Origin: Rutidosis leptorrhynchoides
Lineage: Eukaryota; Streptophyta; Magnoliopsida; Asterales; Asteraceae
Direction of reading: 5' to 3'
DNA length: 64,000 nt
Assembly (NCBI RefSeq): GCF_046630445.1
Contig: NC_092333.1
Span: 3,248,001 to 3,312,000 of the forward strand
Shown here: one piece after another, positions 36,448-48,899 of the stretch
How the letters are laid out: each line of letters opens with the position of its first letter
How positions within the stretch are numbered: the first letter of the stretch is position 1
Notes under the pieces: model-generated
The model's database searches: none
Told to the model about the DNA's origin: nothing
What the model saw: the letters and a program-made list of their open reading frames with translations, nothing else
Translations under genes and position numbers: made by a program

Positions 36448-39400
36448 ATGTCTCAAATGTCGGATGCTGAGTTTGAGCAACTAGTCGAGAAACGTGTGAA
36501 TGAAAGAATTGCTGCAGCCGAGGCAGCAAAAGCAACAGCCGAAGCAGCAGCCAAAGCAGCAGCCGTAAACACAAACTCACGCAACGGATGCTCATACAAA
36601 ACTTTTCAAGGATGCAAACCACAGACGTTTAGTGGAACCGAGGGACCAGTCGGTCTAACCCGATGGTTTGAAAAGATGGAGTCCGTTTTCAAAATCAGTA
36701 ATTGTGCGAACGGAGACAAGTCAAAGTATGCTTCGTGCACATTGCAAGATGGTGCACTTACTTGGTGGAACAATTATGCTAAAGCAGAAGGAATAGATAC
36801 GGCATATGATATCTCTTGGGAAGAACTGAAAAAGATGCTAATCGAGGAGTACTGTCCTCGAAACGAGATCAGAAAAATGGAATCTGAGTTACATAATCTG
36901 AAGGTTATCGGCGCGAATCTCAATAACTATGAAAAGCGTTTCATGGAACTAGCCTTGTTGTGTCCCGAATTGGTGCCAAATGAGAAACGAAAGATAGAAA
37001 TGTATATTGACGGTTTATCGATCAATATCAAAGGAAATGTTACATCGTCCAAACCGAATACGATGCAGGAAGCCATGACAATGGCACACCAACTCATGGA
37101 CCAGATCACAGAGAGTTCGATTAAGGCACCAATTACCGAAGTCAAGACAACTGAAGGAAAGAGGAAATGGGAAGACTATAAGGGCAAAAGTACTCACCTG
37201 AAGAAACAAGAAACTTTTAAAGGTAAACAAGATGGGGCAACTGCAAGTCCAAACTATAAGGGACCCCATCCGTTCTGCAAAAGATGTTACACACATCATG
37301 CAGGTTATTGCCAAGTGGTCTGTGATAAGTGCAACAAGAAAAGACATGTGGCGAAAGATTGTTATGCCACCGTTTCTGAAGTAAAGACAAAACTGACCGA
37401 TGTCAAGAAATGTTTCGGATGCGGGAAGTCTGGACACTTTATAAATCAATGCCCTGATAAGGAGAAGAACAAAGAACCCGCACGTGGAAGGGCATTTAAT
37501 GTTAGTACCAGAGAAGCACGTGAGGATCCTAATCTTGTCACGGGTACGTTTACCGTTAATAATCAACTAGCTTCTATTATGTTTGATACGGGTGCTGATA
37601 GAAGTTATATGTGTAAAGACTTTAGTTCTAAACTAAAATGTGCATCATTACCTCTAGACGATAAATATACTATTGAATTAGCTAATGGTAAACTGATAAA
37701 AGCCGATAAAATTTGCCATGGTTGCGAAATGAATCTCGCTGGTGAAACCTTCAAAATCGATTTGATACCCGTAGAATTAGGAAGTTTTGACGTAATCGTT
37801 GGCATGGACTGGATGTCCAAAACAAGAGCGGAAGTTGTTTGCGCTGAGAAATCAATCCGCATCCCTCGTAAGGATGAAACGTCATTAATGATTTATGGGG
37901 AGAAGAGCAACTCAAAGCTGAACTTTATCAGCTGTATGAAGGCCCAGAAACTTATAAGAAAAGGTTGTTATGCTATTCTGGCACACATAAAGAAGATCGA
38001 TACTGAAGAAAGAAGCATTAATGACATGCCGGTTGTAAGAGAATATCCCGGAGTATTTCCAGAAGAATTACCGGGGCTACCTCCACACAGATGTGTAGAA
38101 TTCCAGATTGATCTCATACCAGGAGCTGCACCTGTAGCCCGATCTCCATATAGACTTGCACCTTCAGAAATGCAAGAATTACAAGACCAGTTGCAAGAAT
38201 TATCGGACCGTGGATTTATTCGTCCTAGTTTTTCACCTTGGGGTGCTCCTATTCTGTTCGTCAAGAAGAAGGATGGATCTATGAGAATGTGCATAGATTA
38301 CCGAGAATTAAACAAATTAACGATCAAGAATCGGTACCCATTACCGAGGATTGATGATTTGTTTGATCAATTGCAAGGATCAAGTGTTTATTCCAAGATT
38401 GATCTACGCTCCGAATATCATCAGCTGAGAGTGAAGGAAGAAGATGTTCCTAAAACCGCGTTCAGAACCCGTTATGGTCACTATGAATTTCTAGTCATGC
38501 CTTTTGGATTGACTAATGCTCCAGCAGTATTCATGGATCTAATGAATCGCATCTGTAGACCGTATTTAGACAAATTTGTCATTGTTTTTATCGACGACAT
38601 ATTGATTTACTCGAAGAACAAGGAAGAACATGAGCAACACTTAAGACTGGTACTAGAGATACTCAAGAAAGAAGAATTGTACGCAAAATTTTCGAAATGT
38701 GATTTCTGGTTACAAGAAGTACAATTTTTGGGACATGTTGTCAGTAAACATGGAATTAAAGTTGACCCTGCCAAGATCGAAGCCATTAGTAAATGGGAAA
38801 CACCGAAGACTCCAACACAAATCCGCCAATTCTTAGGTCTTGCTGGTTACTACCGAAGATTCATTCAAGATTTCTCTAGAATCGCCAAACCCTTAACTTC
38901 ATTGACTCAAAAGGGAAAGAAGTATGATTGGTCCACGGAACAGGAATCCTCATTCCAGTTGTTAAAGAAGAAGTTAACGTCTGCACCCATTTTGTCATTA
39001 CCAGAAGGAAATGATGATTTCGTGATCTATTGTGACGCTTCACGCCAAGGTTTAGGATGTGTATTAATGCAACGCACAAAAGTCATCGCATATGCCTCAC
39101 GACAACTAAAAATTCATGAAAAGAACTATACGACGCATGATTTAGAACTTGGAGCAGTAGTTTTTGCACTCAAAATATGGAGACACTATCTATATGGCAC
39201 CAAGTGTACAGTGTACACTGACCATAAGAGTCTTCAGCATATTTTTGATCAAAAACAACTCAATATGAGGCAACGTCGCTGGGTAGAGTTGTTAAACGAT
39301 TACGATTGTGAAATCCGTTACCACCCCGGAAAGGCTAATGTTGTAGCTGATGCCTTAAGTCGAAAAGAAAGAGTAAAACCTCTTAGGGTTCGAGCTTTGA

Positions 39401-40995
39401 ATATTACAATTCGTACTGATCTCACAAAGCAAATTCAAGCAGCACAGTTAGAAGCTTTAAAAGAAGAAAACGAAAAAGGCGAAATGAGCAAAGGGTTAGA
39501 AAAACAACTTGAAGTAAAAGCCGATGGAACCCTGTATTTTGCTGGTAGGATATGGGTACCAAAACATGGTAACCTAAGGCAACTAGTACTGGATGAAGCA
39601 CACAAAACGAGGTACTCAATTCACCCAGGAAACGGGAAAATGTACCACGATCTCAAGAAGTTTTATTGGTGGCCTAATATGAAGACAGAAATTGCTACTT
39701 ATGTAAGCAAATGTTTGACGTGTGCAAAGGTCAAAGCTGAGCACCAAAAGCCGTCAGGATTACTGCAACAACCAGAAATTCCGCAGTGGAAATGGGAAAG
39801 AATAACTATGGATTTCATTACGAAATTGCCAAGGACTGCAAGTAGTCATTATACTATTTGGGTGATAGTTGATCGTCTAACTAAATCAGCTCACTTTCTA
39901 CCAATAAAGGAGACAGACAGTATGGAGAAATTAGCACGCCTATATTTGAAGGAAGTAGTTTCCAGGCATGGTGTACCCATCTCTATCATATCTGATCGCG
40001 ACACCCGATTCACATCACGTTTCTGGCAGTCATTACAAAAAGCATTGGGAACTCGATTAGATATGAGCACCGCTTATCACCCACAGACAGATGGTCAAAG
40101 TGAAAGAACAATACAAACATTGGAAGACATGTTACGGGCATGCGTGATTGACTTTGGAACCAGTTGGGATCGACACTTACCGTTGGCAGAATTTTCATAC
40201 AATAACAGCTATCATACGAGCATCAACGCAGCGCCATTTGAAGCACTTTACGGTAGAAAGTGCAGATCTCCTATATGTTGGAGTGAAGTAGGAGAAAGAC
40301 AACTTACTGGACCAGAAATTATTCACGAAACCACCGAAAAGATCATTCAAATACAACAGCGATTGAAAACGGCCATGAGTCGCCAAAAGAGTTATGCTGA
40401 TGTAAGAAGAAAACCGCTAGAATTTCAAGTGGGCGACAAAGTCATGTTGAAAGTGTCACCCTGGAAAGGCGTTGTACGATTCGGTAAACGAGGAAAGCTA
40501 AGTCCTAGGTACGTAGGACCCTTTGAAATCACCGAAAGAATTGGAACAGTTGCTTATCGATTAAAGCTACCGCAAAAACTTAGTAGTGTTCACAACACAT
40601 TTCACGTGTCAAATTTGAAGAAATGTTTAGCTGAAGAGAATGTCGTAATTCCTCTTGACGAAATACGAATCAATGATAAACTCCATTTTATCGAAGAACC
40701 TGTTGAAATCATGGACCGTGAGGTCAAACAATTAAAACAAAGCAAAATACCGATAGTTATAGTTCGTTGGAATGCTAGACGAGGACCCGAGTTTACTTGG
40801 GAACGTGAGGATCAAATGAAGCAAAAGTATCCACATTTGTTCACTGATATCGCTCATAAAACAGGTACTACTCAAAATTTCGGGACGAAATTTTCTTTAA
40901 CGGGGAGGTTATGTGATGACCCGGAAAATTTCGACTTATTTAAACCAATTCTCTATACGATTTATTATTTTGACACGTTAAACAAAGTCTGTTAG
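36448..40995 (+). CDS. gag-pol: Gag-pol polyprotein, chromovirus-like Ty3/gypsy, 1515 aa
   Basis: A single uninterrupted frame for capsid, protease, reverse transcriptase, RNase H and integrase. An Ala-rich start (residues about 18-40) precedes the gag capsid domain. Two CCHC knuckles lie at 292-305 and 322-335. The retropepsin DTGA is at about 380-383. RT spans about 554-740 with the catalytic FIDD at 714-717. RNase H has Asp863 in CDAS. Integrase has H1059/H1067/C1089/C1092 and a D1122, D1183, E1219 triad with the standard 35-residue D-E spacing. The C-terminus (about 1418-1462, [16 protein letters not shown]) is chromodomain-like. Residue 656 is Glu in DLRSEYHQ, where the family usually has Gly. 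The frame reads through the PPT and stops 84 bp inside the 3' LTR. The lineage is probably Tekay/Del-like, though this is not proven. Confidence 0.96.
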   Translation: MSQMSDAEFEQLVEKRVNERIAAAEAAKATAEAAAKAAAVNTNSRNGCSYKTFQGCKPQTFSGTEGPVGLTRWFEKMESVFKISNCANGDKSKYASCTLQDGALTWWNNYAKAEGIDTAYDISWEELKKMLIEEYCPRNEIRKMESELHNLKVIGANLNNYEKRFMELALLCPELVPNEKRKIEMYIDGLSINIKGNVTSSKPNTMQEAMTMAHQLMDQITESSIKAPITEVKTTEGKRKWEDYKGKSTHLKKQETFKGKQDGATASPNYKGPHPFCKRCYTHHAGYCQVVCDKCNKKRHVAKDCYATVSEVKTKLTDVKKCFGCGKSGHFINQCPDKEKNKEPARGRAFNVSTREAREDPNLVTGTFTVNNQLASIMFDTGADRSYMCKDFSSKLKCASLPLDDKYTIELANGKLIKADKICHGCEMNLAGETFKIDLIPVELGSFDVIVGMDWMSKTRAEVVCAEKSIRIPRKDETSLMIYGEKSNSKLNFISCMKAQKLIRKGCYAILAHIKKIDTEERSINDMPVVREYPGVFPEELPGLPPHRCVEFQIDLIPGAAPVARSPYRLAPSEMQELQDQLQELSDRGFIRPSFSPWGAPILFVKKKDGSMRMCIDYRELNKLTIKNRYPLPRIDDLFDQLQGSSVYSKIDLRSEYHQLRVKEEDVPKTAFRTRYGHYEFLVMPFGLTNAPAVFMDLMNRICRPYLDKFVIVFIDDILIYSKNKEEHEQHLRLVLEILKKEELYAKFSKCDFWLQEVQFLGHVVSKHGIKVDPAKIEAISKWETPKTPTQIRQFLGLAGYYRRFIQDFSRIAKPLTSLTQKGKKYDWSTEQESSFQLLKKKLTSAPILSLPEGNDDFVIYCDASRQGLGCVLMQRTKVIAYASRQLKIHEKNYTTHDLELGAVVFALKIWRHYLYGTKCTVYTDHKSLQHIFDQKQLNMRQRRWVELLNDYDCEIRYHPGKANVVADALSRKERVKPLRVRALNITIRTDLTKQIQAAQLEALKEENEKGEMSKGLEKQLEVKADGTLYFAGRIWVPKHGNLRQLVLDEAHKTRYSIHPGNGKMYHDLKKFYWWPNMKTEIATYVSKCLTCAKVKAEHQKPSGLLQQPEIPQWKWERITMDFITKLPRTASSHYTIWVIVDRLTKSAHFLPIKETDSMEKLARLYLKEVVSRHGVPISIISDRDTRFTSRFWQSLQKALGTRLDMSTAYHPQTDGQSERTIQTLEDMLRACVIDFGTSWDRHLPLAEFSYNNSYHTSINAAPFEALYGRKCRSPICWSEVGERQLTGPEIIHETTEKIIQIQQRLKTAMSRQKSYADVRRKPLEFQVGDKVMLKVSPWKGVVRFGKRGKLSPRYVGPFEITERIGTVAYRLKLPQKLSSVHNTFHVSNLKKCLAEENVVIPLDEIRINDKLHFIEEPVEIMDREVKQLKQSKIPIVIVRWNARRGPEFTWEREDQMKQKYPHLFTDIAHKTGTTQNFGTKFSLTGRLCDDPENFDLFKPILYTIYYFDTLNKVC
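40874..40911 (+). promoter_or_regulatory. Pre-LTR hairpin and PPT (intact element)
   Basis: AAAATTTCG-gga-CGAAATTTT (9-bp stem, 40874-40894) lies 17 bp before the 3' LTR, followed by CTTTAACGGGGAGGTTA. Both lie within the gag-pol reading frame. Confidence 0.85.
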
Positions 40996-42457
40996 ATTGA
41001 GTCTCAAAATTTTGGAAATGTTTCATATATTCAATTACCTTTGACTACTCTCGACGATTCATGAACAATTATATGTATGTATATATGTATATGTACAAGT
41101 AAAAACGACTTTCCTACAGTAAAACACTATTTGCTACAGTGAAATCGTACTTTGCTACAGTGCTACAGTAAAATTGACTTTGCTACAGTGAATTGCTACA
41201 GTAAAATTGACTTTGCTACAGTGAATTGCTACAGTAAAATTGACTTTGCTACAGTGAATTGCTACAGTAGCACTATTTGATGTCGACGAACTAGAAACAA
41301 AACGCCATGCGATCGCATGGCAAAAACACTGAAAACTCATGCGATCGCATGAGCTACAGTAAATGAAAAAGTATTATAAATACGCCAGTTTGTTCGACGA
41401 GTTACTCACCCCAATTTCTTTTCTTCCTTCTGTAAACGATAAGATATTTATAATTTTAATATTATAATTTAAGTTTAATAATAATAAGGTATTTACGAGG
41501 GTATTTTAATTCGGGTTTCAAACCGTTTCAAGCTAAGGTAATATTGGGTATTGTTCGGGGTATTGTTCTAGAATCCAAGGCCAACCATACAGTCGTCTAC
41601 CATAATTACGTCTACGCTATTTCCCTACAATATTGAATCACAATATTGAACTGTGAGTTATAGTCTCCCTTTTTAAATACTTTAAATATTTTTGGGCTGA
41701 GAATACATGCAATTTATTTTAAACGCAATGGATACAAGTACATACTTAATTCTACACTGAGTTTGAACCGAAAATCCCTTAGCTTTGGTAACTAGTAGCT
41801 GCCAGTACATAGGATATGGACTGGTGGGCGCGAATAATTGTATATGGATCCATAGGGCTTGACATCCCCGTCCGAGCTAGAGCGCTAGCCTTTTAACGGA
41901 CGTATGTTATTTGAGTTTAAGACACGTTGGTTTGCGTGTATTAAAACGAATGGGGTAATTATCACTATAGCGTTAAGTTTAGTTACCAGGATGCTCTGTT
42001 ACGTAGAATCTATTGATAAACTTTTGATGAAATCTTGTGGTCTATCTTTATATATGTTTATGACTCGAGCAATTAAACCTATAACTCACCAATATTCGTG
42101 TTGACTTTTTAGCATGTTTTATTCTCAGGTCCTTAGAATGCTTCCGCTGTGATGTGCTTGTTGCCTGCATGGAGTCTCTCATGCTTTGTACAAAGTTTAT
42201 TGCATTCAAAATAAAACTGCGTTGTGTAATAAATAACTGGACTATGATGTCAACCTGTAAATTAAAGACTTATGTATTTCGGGGTTTTGCTTATACCTAA
42301 GCACTCGCCCACATGTTTATAACTTTCTATGTTTAGAAAGTCACTTATTTTAATGAATGCAATATTTTATCAAAACGTATCATATAGAGGTCAAAACCTC
42401 ACTGTGGAATCAATGATTAACGTGCCGCGTCAATAGCGATTTTGACGGGTCGTTACA
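40912..42457 (+). repeat. 3' LTR of intact element
   Basis: 1546 bp, colinear with 33572-35117. It includes the tandem repeats, palindrome pair (41305-41352), TATA box (41375) and hairpin GAGGT-caaa-ACCTC (42387-42400). Confidence 0.97.
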
Positions 42458-42462
42458 GGCCG

Positions 42463-42777
42463 TATTCTTTTATATATATATTTTTTTCTTTTTCTGTTTT
42501 ATAAATATATAAAGTATTTAAATAAAATAAAAAAACTTATATTTTTACAAAAAAACTACCTATTAGTTTTTGTAACTAAAAGAAAATGCAAACTTTTTAA
42601 TTTTTTAATATTTTGAACAACTCTTAAAAATATATATATTTTATTTTTCTTTTTATATTTTTGTATTTTTAATATTTAAAACGTATTTTCATAAAAAGAA
42701 ATTAAAACTTAGTAAAAATCTTTTTTTTATATATATATATATATATATATAGCGTTTCGCTTCCGGCGTTTAAGCAG
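42463..42777 (-). other. Athila-like leader, distal part
   Basis: AT-rich leader between the nested element and the PBS, with a short TA tract (42729-42751). No coding potential is visible. Confidence 0.75.
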
Positions 42778-42795
42778 TCCCCGGCAGCGGCGCCA
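42778..42795 (-). other. Athila-like primer-binding site
   Basis: On the minus strand TGGCGCCGCTGCCGGGGA, starting 8 bp after the 5' LTR. This is the classic PBS text of plant Athila/Tat elements (TGGCGCCGTTGCCGGGGA), with one change. Confidence 0.88.
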
Positions 42796-42803
42796 AAAAT
42801 ACT

Positions 42804-44142
42804 TGATGTTAAAGCGAAGGGGTACAAAATAGTTATATTTTTACTACAAAATACTATTAAATACGATAAAATTTTACACAAGTTATTTATTTATTTATAG
42901 AGTGGATATACCTAAACCTTGATACAAAACTTATAGGCAGTGTACCTAATCGTACAGTAGTGTAGTTTTTAGTAAGTCCGGTTCGTTCCACAGGGATCTT
43001 AGTCAAGTTTAACGCTATATTTTTAAAACTATATTTGTAAATATATAAATATATATAAGTAGTATTATTATTATAAAAGGGGGTTTTTACCGTTTAATGA
43101 CCGGTTTGTCGATTTTAAAACTTTAGTCGCAGTTAAAACCTAATGAAAAATCTTAAATATATAAAAGACTTAATTTAAAACGTGAAGTAAATGACAATAA
43201 TTAAAGTGCGATAAATTAAAGTGCGATAAAATAAAATTGCGATAATTAAAAAGTACGATAATTAAAAGTGCAATTAAATATGAAATGACAATAAATAAAA
43301 GTGCGATAATTAAAAGTGCAATTAAATATGAAATAAAGGAATTATGCTTATTTAAACTTCCGTAATCATGATGTTTGACATGTTGATTTTAGTTTATTAC
43401 CATGGGTTAATTGTCCTTTGTCCTGGATTATTCAATATGTCCATCTGGTTTTTGTCCATAACGGTCCATCAGTCATAAATATAAAGTGCGAGTGTCCTCG
43501 TCAAATTATCCTTATATCCGAAGTCAAATATTCCAACTAATTGGGGACTTAAACTGTAACAAGGTCTTAATACTTTGTTTAATAATTACACCAGGATATC
43601 GACTGCGTGTAACACAAGGTTTTAATACTTTGTTAACAATTACGCCAAGTGTCCTTGTACATAATTCACCCCTGTTTTAATAAATCCATTAACTATTAAT
43701 CCATTCCCGTGTCCGGTTAAATGAACGATTATTTGTACTTATAAATATCCCGCCCATCGTGTCCGATCGAGTGTATGTGGTTATTTATAGGTACATCCAA
43801 TTGTAAATCTATATATTAAATTAACAAACTATCATTTAATTAAACAAATATAAAGCCCATTAATAGCCCATAGTTTAATTTCCACAAGTGTCGTTCTTTT
43901 GTCCAAACCCCAATTATGGTACAAAGCCCAATTACCCCGTCTTAATATTTTAGCCCAACATCACGATTACTTCGACTTAAATAAGCATAATAATAACTTA
44001 GCTACGAGACATTAATTTAAAAAGGTTGAACATAACTTACAATGATTAATAATAGCGCAGCGTTACAAGGACAGAATTTAATTTACACCCTTACAACATT
44101 CGCTAACATACCCTTATTATTAAAATTAAAATTAAAATTAAA

Positions 44143-44184
<42 letters not shown>

Positions 44185-44784
44185 CAGATAGATAGAGAGG
44201 ATAGAAAAAGGAGTACCAAACTCGGCTGAAAACTTTGCAATTTATAGCACTTGACCTGACTTTTTGCCCCATGCGATCGCATGGAAATTGTGCTTCCAGG
44301 CCATGCGATCGCATGGCCCTCTGATCCAGCTCACATAATTTTGTTTTCTTGTTTGCCGAAGGTTTTAATATATAATATAATATATATATAATTTTAAGAA
44401 TTAATTATATATTATATTATATTCATGTGCATAGTTGACTTGTAATTTTTAGTCCGTTGCGTCGAGCGTTGAGAGTTTACTCTGGTCCCGGTTCTGGATT
44501 TTCGAACGTCTTTGCGTACAATTTAATATCTTGTACTTTGCGTTTCGCGGCTTGTACTCTTGTAATTTCTAGTCGTTTCTCATCAATAATTCGAACCACT
44601 TGGATTGTACATTGTACTTTTGAGCTTTTTGGTCGTTTGCGTCTTCAATTCGTCGAATCTGTCTTTTGTCTTCACCTTTTATTATTTAAACGAATATCAC
44701 TTGTAAATAGAACAATTGCAACTAAAAGCTTGTCTTTTTTGAGGGATAATGCTATGAAATATATGTTTGTTTTTAGCATTATCA
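42804..44784 (-). repeat. Athila-like 5' LTR
   Basis: 1981 bp with TGAT..ATCA ends. It matches the 3' LTR, with shorter (TA)n tracts. Confidence 0.93.
44269..44316. promoter_or_regulatory. Paired GCGATCGC palindromes, 32-bp spacing (Athila-like 5' LTR)
   Basis: Two perfect CCATGCGATCGCATGG palindromes at 44269-44284 and 44301-44316. Confidence 0.93.
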
Positions 44785-47377
44785 GAATGCAAGATAAAAG
44801 TTTCATAATTGAGACATCTCTAAGTAATGCAGCGGAAATCTAACACAGCAGGTCCATAAAAGCAAGTCTATAACACCAAGACAGCAAGTCTAACAGCAGA
44901 AGCAACATCGTCTAAGCACCTGAGAAATACACGCTTAAAAGTCAACACGAATGTTGGTGAGCTATAGTTTGTTTGTTCCAGTAATGTAATGTAGACCACG
45001 AGATTTCGTATTCAAAACAGTATGAAAAGTATATGCTTATCCGTGGGCACCCGGTTACTAACTTAACGTAATAATAATACCCCTAAAAGTATACTTGGCG
45101 AGTGCGTATGTCCTCGAAGTATCAAACACCCGTTAAATGCTAGCGTGACTAGCCCGAGTGGGGATGTCAAACCCTATGAATCCATATCTAATATTCGCAT
45201 TCACCGGTTCAAAAACCAATGATTAAATGTTACCGTGCTAAGGGGAAAGTTTATGCCTTTGTATAACCCACACATATGTAAAGTTTAAGTACTCGTGTCT
45301 AGTATGTAAAACATAAAAAGCGCATGTATTCTCAGTCCCAAAAATAGTATAAGTAAAAAGGGAAGCTATAACTCACAGTTTTAAATGCGGTAAAGTCGAT
45401 ATGCAAAGTATGCAAGTAGTAAGTCGGTCCGAAAGGTCGTCAACCTAAGTCGAAGGTCACTAGGTCAGTATGTTGTCCCAAAAGGTTTAAAAGTACATAA
45501 ATTAAGTTTAAGTATCATTATCAACATCATCATTATCATCATCATTCATCAACACTAAAGTAAGTTTAACAAGAATAGAGATCGAAACAAAAGGCTGACT
45601 TCGGACAGCTGTTACGACCTCATACAATTCAAAAAGACGCGTAGTCAGTGGCCATGGCTTCGTATGTGAGTCCTCTAACCGCTGACCAATTTTCAGAACC
45701 TAACTCGTCTTCGTTTAACCGTGGCGACAGTTTAAGTGCGAGTAGTCATCTACTTGAAATGAAATATCTGAAAATCAATTTTCCAGAAGCCCAGGAGTCT
45801 GATCAGACCCCGAAAAACAGCAAACAAGTGCTCCGGTAAGGTTCTTGGTACTTGATGCTCATCACGGTTCTCATCCTTGATGCTTGTAAGCTTCAAGTGT
45901 ACAACTCTTTGATGTTTTAGCATCACTTTGACCAAGGTTCAACCATCAACACACAACTAAGAGTAAAATCTATCATTCTACAATTTTTGAACATCAAGAT
46001 TGCCTCTTTATTGCATAAATCCAATAAAGCTTCAACCTTTGTCCTTTTTACACAAGTTTATGCATCTCCATCATATGAGATGATAAAGACTTGATCTTTA
46101 TCATAACAACAATCACAAAAAGGTTCTAAGTAAGTGAGATCTACAATAATAACTTAGATCTCAAGTATTAAGAAAACCCTAAGCTAGAAAGCTTGGATCT
46201 TTACAAGATTAATGAGACCATAAGCTAGAAATCTAAGATCTTTAACAAAATAATGAAAGTAATGAGACCATAAGCTAAAAAGCTAAGATCTTTAACATAA
46301 TAATGAAACCCTAAGCTAAAAAGCTTGGATCTTTAGTGTTCTTGAAGATCTTGAAGCATAAAGCTTGGATATTTAAGATACATGAAGATCATAAATACAA
46401 GTTTTGATCTTTATAACAAAACAAAGAAATTACAAGCTAGATCTAACAAGTAAATGAAGATTCTAAGCTAGAAAGCTTGAATCTTTCATGTTCTTGAAGG
46501 ATTCAAACCCAAGTTTGAATCTACAAGATATAACAAGATCAAAAGCTAAAAGCTAGATCCATAAAATGATGATGATGATGTCGACTTCATGAAGAATAAA
46601 AGAAGAAGAAGAACATTTAAAACTTACACTTTTTAGAGTGAGAAAGACTAGAGAGAGAATTAGAGAGTAAGTGTGTGTAAATTGCAAATGAGATCAAGTG
46701 TAGAATGGGTGAAATAAGGCTTGTATTTATAGGTGGTGAGGAGGTGGGAGGGGTGGTATGACCGTGGGATTGGGGGGAGACAAGGGGGGATAACTTTTTG
46801 CTTTTTGGTTAATGGTTGTCTAAAGTTGGTGCTTATGTTAGGATCCCATGCAACATTAAGGATAATGCTTAACAAAAATGCTAGTATGTTCCCTCTAATA
46901 AATGGGCATTTGTCTTTCATTATAATGGGTCACTAACTTATAATAATTGGGCTAATTAAATAGTCCACTAGCTAGTGTAGGGTGGGCTAAAGTTCAACAA
47001 GGTAGAAAGTCCAACAAGACTAACTAGTAAGCATAATTACTAAGCGTAATTAAGCATCCAAAAACCCAAGTAATTGTTATTATAAAATAACAATTAGTAT
47101 TTCGTAGTCGTAATATTCCGGTTATGACAAAAGTTAAACGTGTACACAGTACGCAGTTCGTTCTAAACGTCAAGTGACACCAACGGTCATAAAGGCTTCC
47201 GGGGTTCAAGTTAAGTACCCTACGTACTTAAAGGCACGTATTAATATATAAATGAAAGTAATCAACATGTAGGAAGTTCCCAGAGTATAATATAGCTCAG
47301 TACGAACAAATACGTAGTTTCGCAGAAAGCACAAAGCACAAAGCACAAAAGCAAGTCGAAAAAGTCGGGTCGTTACA
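44785..47377 (-). mobile_element. Element C 3' LTR, proximal part
   Basis: The minus strand starts TGTAACGACCCG at 47377. It has a TATA box TATAAATA (46724-46731), a donor-like ACTGTGAGT (GT at 45376-45375), the GAGAATACATGCG box (45322-45344) and an acceptor-like TTTCTCAG ending at 44920, which encloses about 457 nt. It is interrupted after the target duplication GAATG (44785-44789) by the Athila-like element. ORFs in it are not conserved and are not called. Confidence 0.85.
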
Positions 47378-47415
47378 TTACCCACCTGTTAATGAAAATT
47401 TCGTCCCGAAATTTT
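47378..47415 (-). promoter_or_regulatory. PPT and pre-LTR hairpin (element C)
   Basis: On the minus strand AAAATTTCG-gga-CGAAATTTT (47415-47395) lies 17 bp before the LTR start. The intervening segment reads TTAACAGGTGGGTAA, a diverged version of the PPT in D, A2 and B. Confidence 0.8.
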
Positions 47416-48500
47416 AAGCTGAGGTAGATGGTAGAGTTGTGAAGAGGTGAGGATATTTCTGTTTCATATGATCCTCTCGTTCCCAAGTAAACTCAGGTCC
47501 TTGTTTAGCATTCCATCGGACTCGGATGATCGGAATCTTGTTGCGTTTCAAGGTCTTGACCTCACGGTCCATAATTTTAATAGGTTCTTCCACGAAGTGG
47601 AGTTTGTCATCAATCGTAAGTTCTTCAAGTGGTATGACGAGTTCTGGTTCGGCAAGACACTTCTTCAGATTCGACACGTTAAAAGTGGGGTGAACTGCGC
47701 TCAACTGAGTCGGAAGGTCCAAACGGTAAGCAACGGGTCCAACACGCTCCAAAACTTCAAAAGGACTAATATATCGCAGATTCAACTTCCCACGCTTTCC
47801 AAAATGGATTACAACTTTCCAAGGTGCGACTTTCAACATAACGCGGTCGTCAATTTAAAATTCGCGATCCCCGCGTTTAAGGTCGGCATAACTCTTTTGG
47901 CGATCACGGGCTGTCTTGAGAGCCTTGCTTGAATTTGGACAATCTTTTCGGTTGTTTCATGGACGAGTTCGGGACCAGTGAGTTGCTTTTCACCTACTTT
48001 GGCCCAATAGATAGGAGAATGACATTTACGGTCATACAATGCTTCAAAAGGTGTGGCCTTAATGCTTGCATGATAGCTGTTGTTGTAAGAGAATTCGACT
48101 AAATGCAAGTGCTTCTCCCAAGCCTTTCCAAAATCAATAACACAAGCAAGTAACATGTCCTCCAGGGTTTGAATCGTGCGCTTGCTCTATCCATCGGTCT
48201 GCGGGTGATATGCGGTACTTATGTCGAGACGTGTTCCCAAGGCTTCTTGCAAGGAACGCCAAAATCTAGAAGCAAAACCGGTATCTCAGTCTGAAATAAT
48301 CGATAAAGGTACACCGTGTCGAGATACAACTTCTTTATGTATAATTGCGCGAGTCTCTCCATCGTATCAGTTTCCTTCATGGCTAGGAAGTGTGCAGATT
48401 TGGTAAGATGATCAACGATAACCCAGATGGTATCATAACCTCCTACCGTCTTTGGTAGCTTTGTGATGAAATCCATCATTATTCCTTCCCACTTCCATTG
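47416..48500 (-). pseudogene. pol: 3' end of a chromovirus-like pol (integrase to chromodomain), decayed
   Basis: Minus-strand remains of the integrase core onward. [11 protein letters not shown] and IWVIVDHLTKSAHF correspond to residues around 1122 of the intact polyprotein. Then a frame shift, a stop in the HPQTDG segment, [11 protein letters not shown], another frame shift near 47840, and the C-terminal [16 protein letters not shown]. The part upstream of the integrase is absent because element B inserted at 48500. It is non-functional and from the same broad lineage as the intact element. Confidence 0.9.
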
Positions 48501-48813
48501 TGTGACGACCCGAAAATTTCCGACCAAATTTAAACTTAATCTTTATATGAATCTGATACGATAAGCAAAGTTTGTAATGTTGAGTCTCGAAAACCTTGGA
48601 ACTATGTTCATATATTCAACTGACCTTTGACTACTCCTGACGATTCACGAACAATTCTTTTTGTAAATAAATATGTATATATAAATGTTTGTATTGAATA
48701 TAATAAAAGTAAATTGAATCATTATAATTAAATATGTAAAATAAATTTTGTTTTAATAAATCTGTGAATAGATATATATGATTTCCGTAATAGTTATTAT
48801 CATATGGATATTG

Positions 48814-48816
<3 letters not shown>

Positions 48817-48896
<80 letters not shown>
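48817..48896. repeat. (TA)n microsatellite in B 5' LTR
   Basis: A pure TA tract of about 80 bp. The 3' LTR counterpart (63288-63368) is interrupted by TATATG units. Confidence 0.97.

Positions 48897-48899
<3 letters not shown>

Larger units (their letters stand above)
33572..42457 (+). mobile_element. Intact, very young chromovirus-like Ty3/gypsy retrotransposon (D)
   Basis: An 8886-bp element with TGTGATGACC..CGTTACA ends, LTRs of 1546 bp each, and the target duplication GGCCG (33567-33571 and 42458-42462). By eye the LTRs differ at only three places (for example, CAACATTCG versus CAATATTCG). The order is PBS, upstream ORF, internal PPT motif, an uninterrupted 1515-codon gag-pol, a hairpin, a PPT, and the 3' LTR. 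At about 0.2% LTR divergence and the often used plant rate of 1.3e-8 per site per year, it inserted very roughly 75,000 years ago. It may still be active and is a plausible enzyme source for A2, B and E. Confidence 0.97.
25500..44784 (-). mobile_element. Non-autonomous Athila-like LTR retrotransposon (hosts the intact element)
   Basis: The element is bounded by the target duplication GAATG (25495-25499 and 44785-44789), with TGAT..ATCA ends. Without the nested insertion it is about 10.4 kb. On the minus strand the order is 5' LTR (44784-42804), PBS, AT-rich leader, gag-protease (32596-29882), 2.3 kb of noncoding sequence, then 3' LTR (27582-25500). Gag and protease match the Athila style, but no RT, RNase H or integrase is present, so the element is non-autonomous by structure. 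Confidence 0.93.

Noticed and set aside
45648..45839. 63-codon plus-strand frame in the C LTR
   Set aside because: It lies antisense within an LTR, has no counterpart in related LTRs, and shows no motif.
47447..47932. 161-codon plus-strand frame over element C
   Set aside because: Antisense shadow of the pol C-terminal pseudogene.
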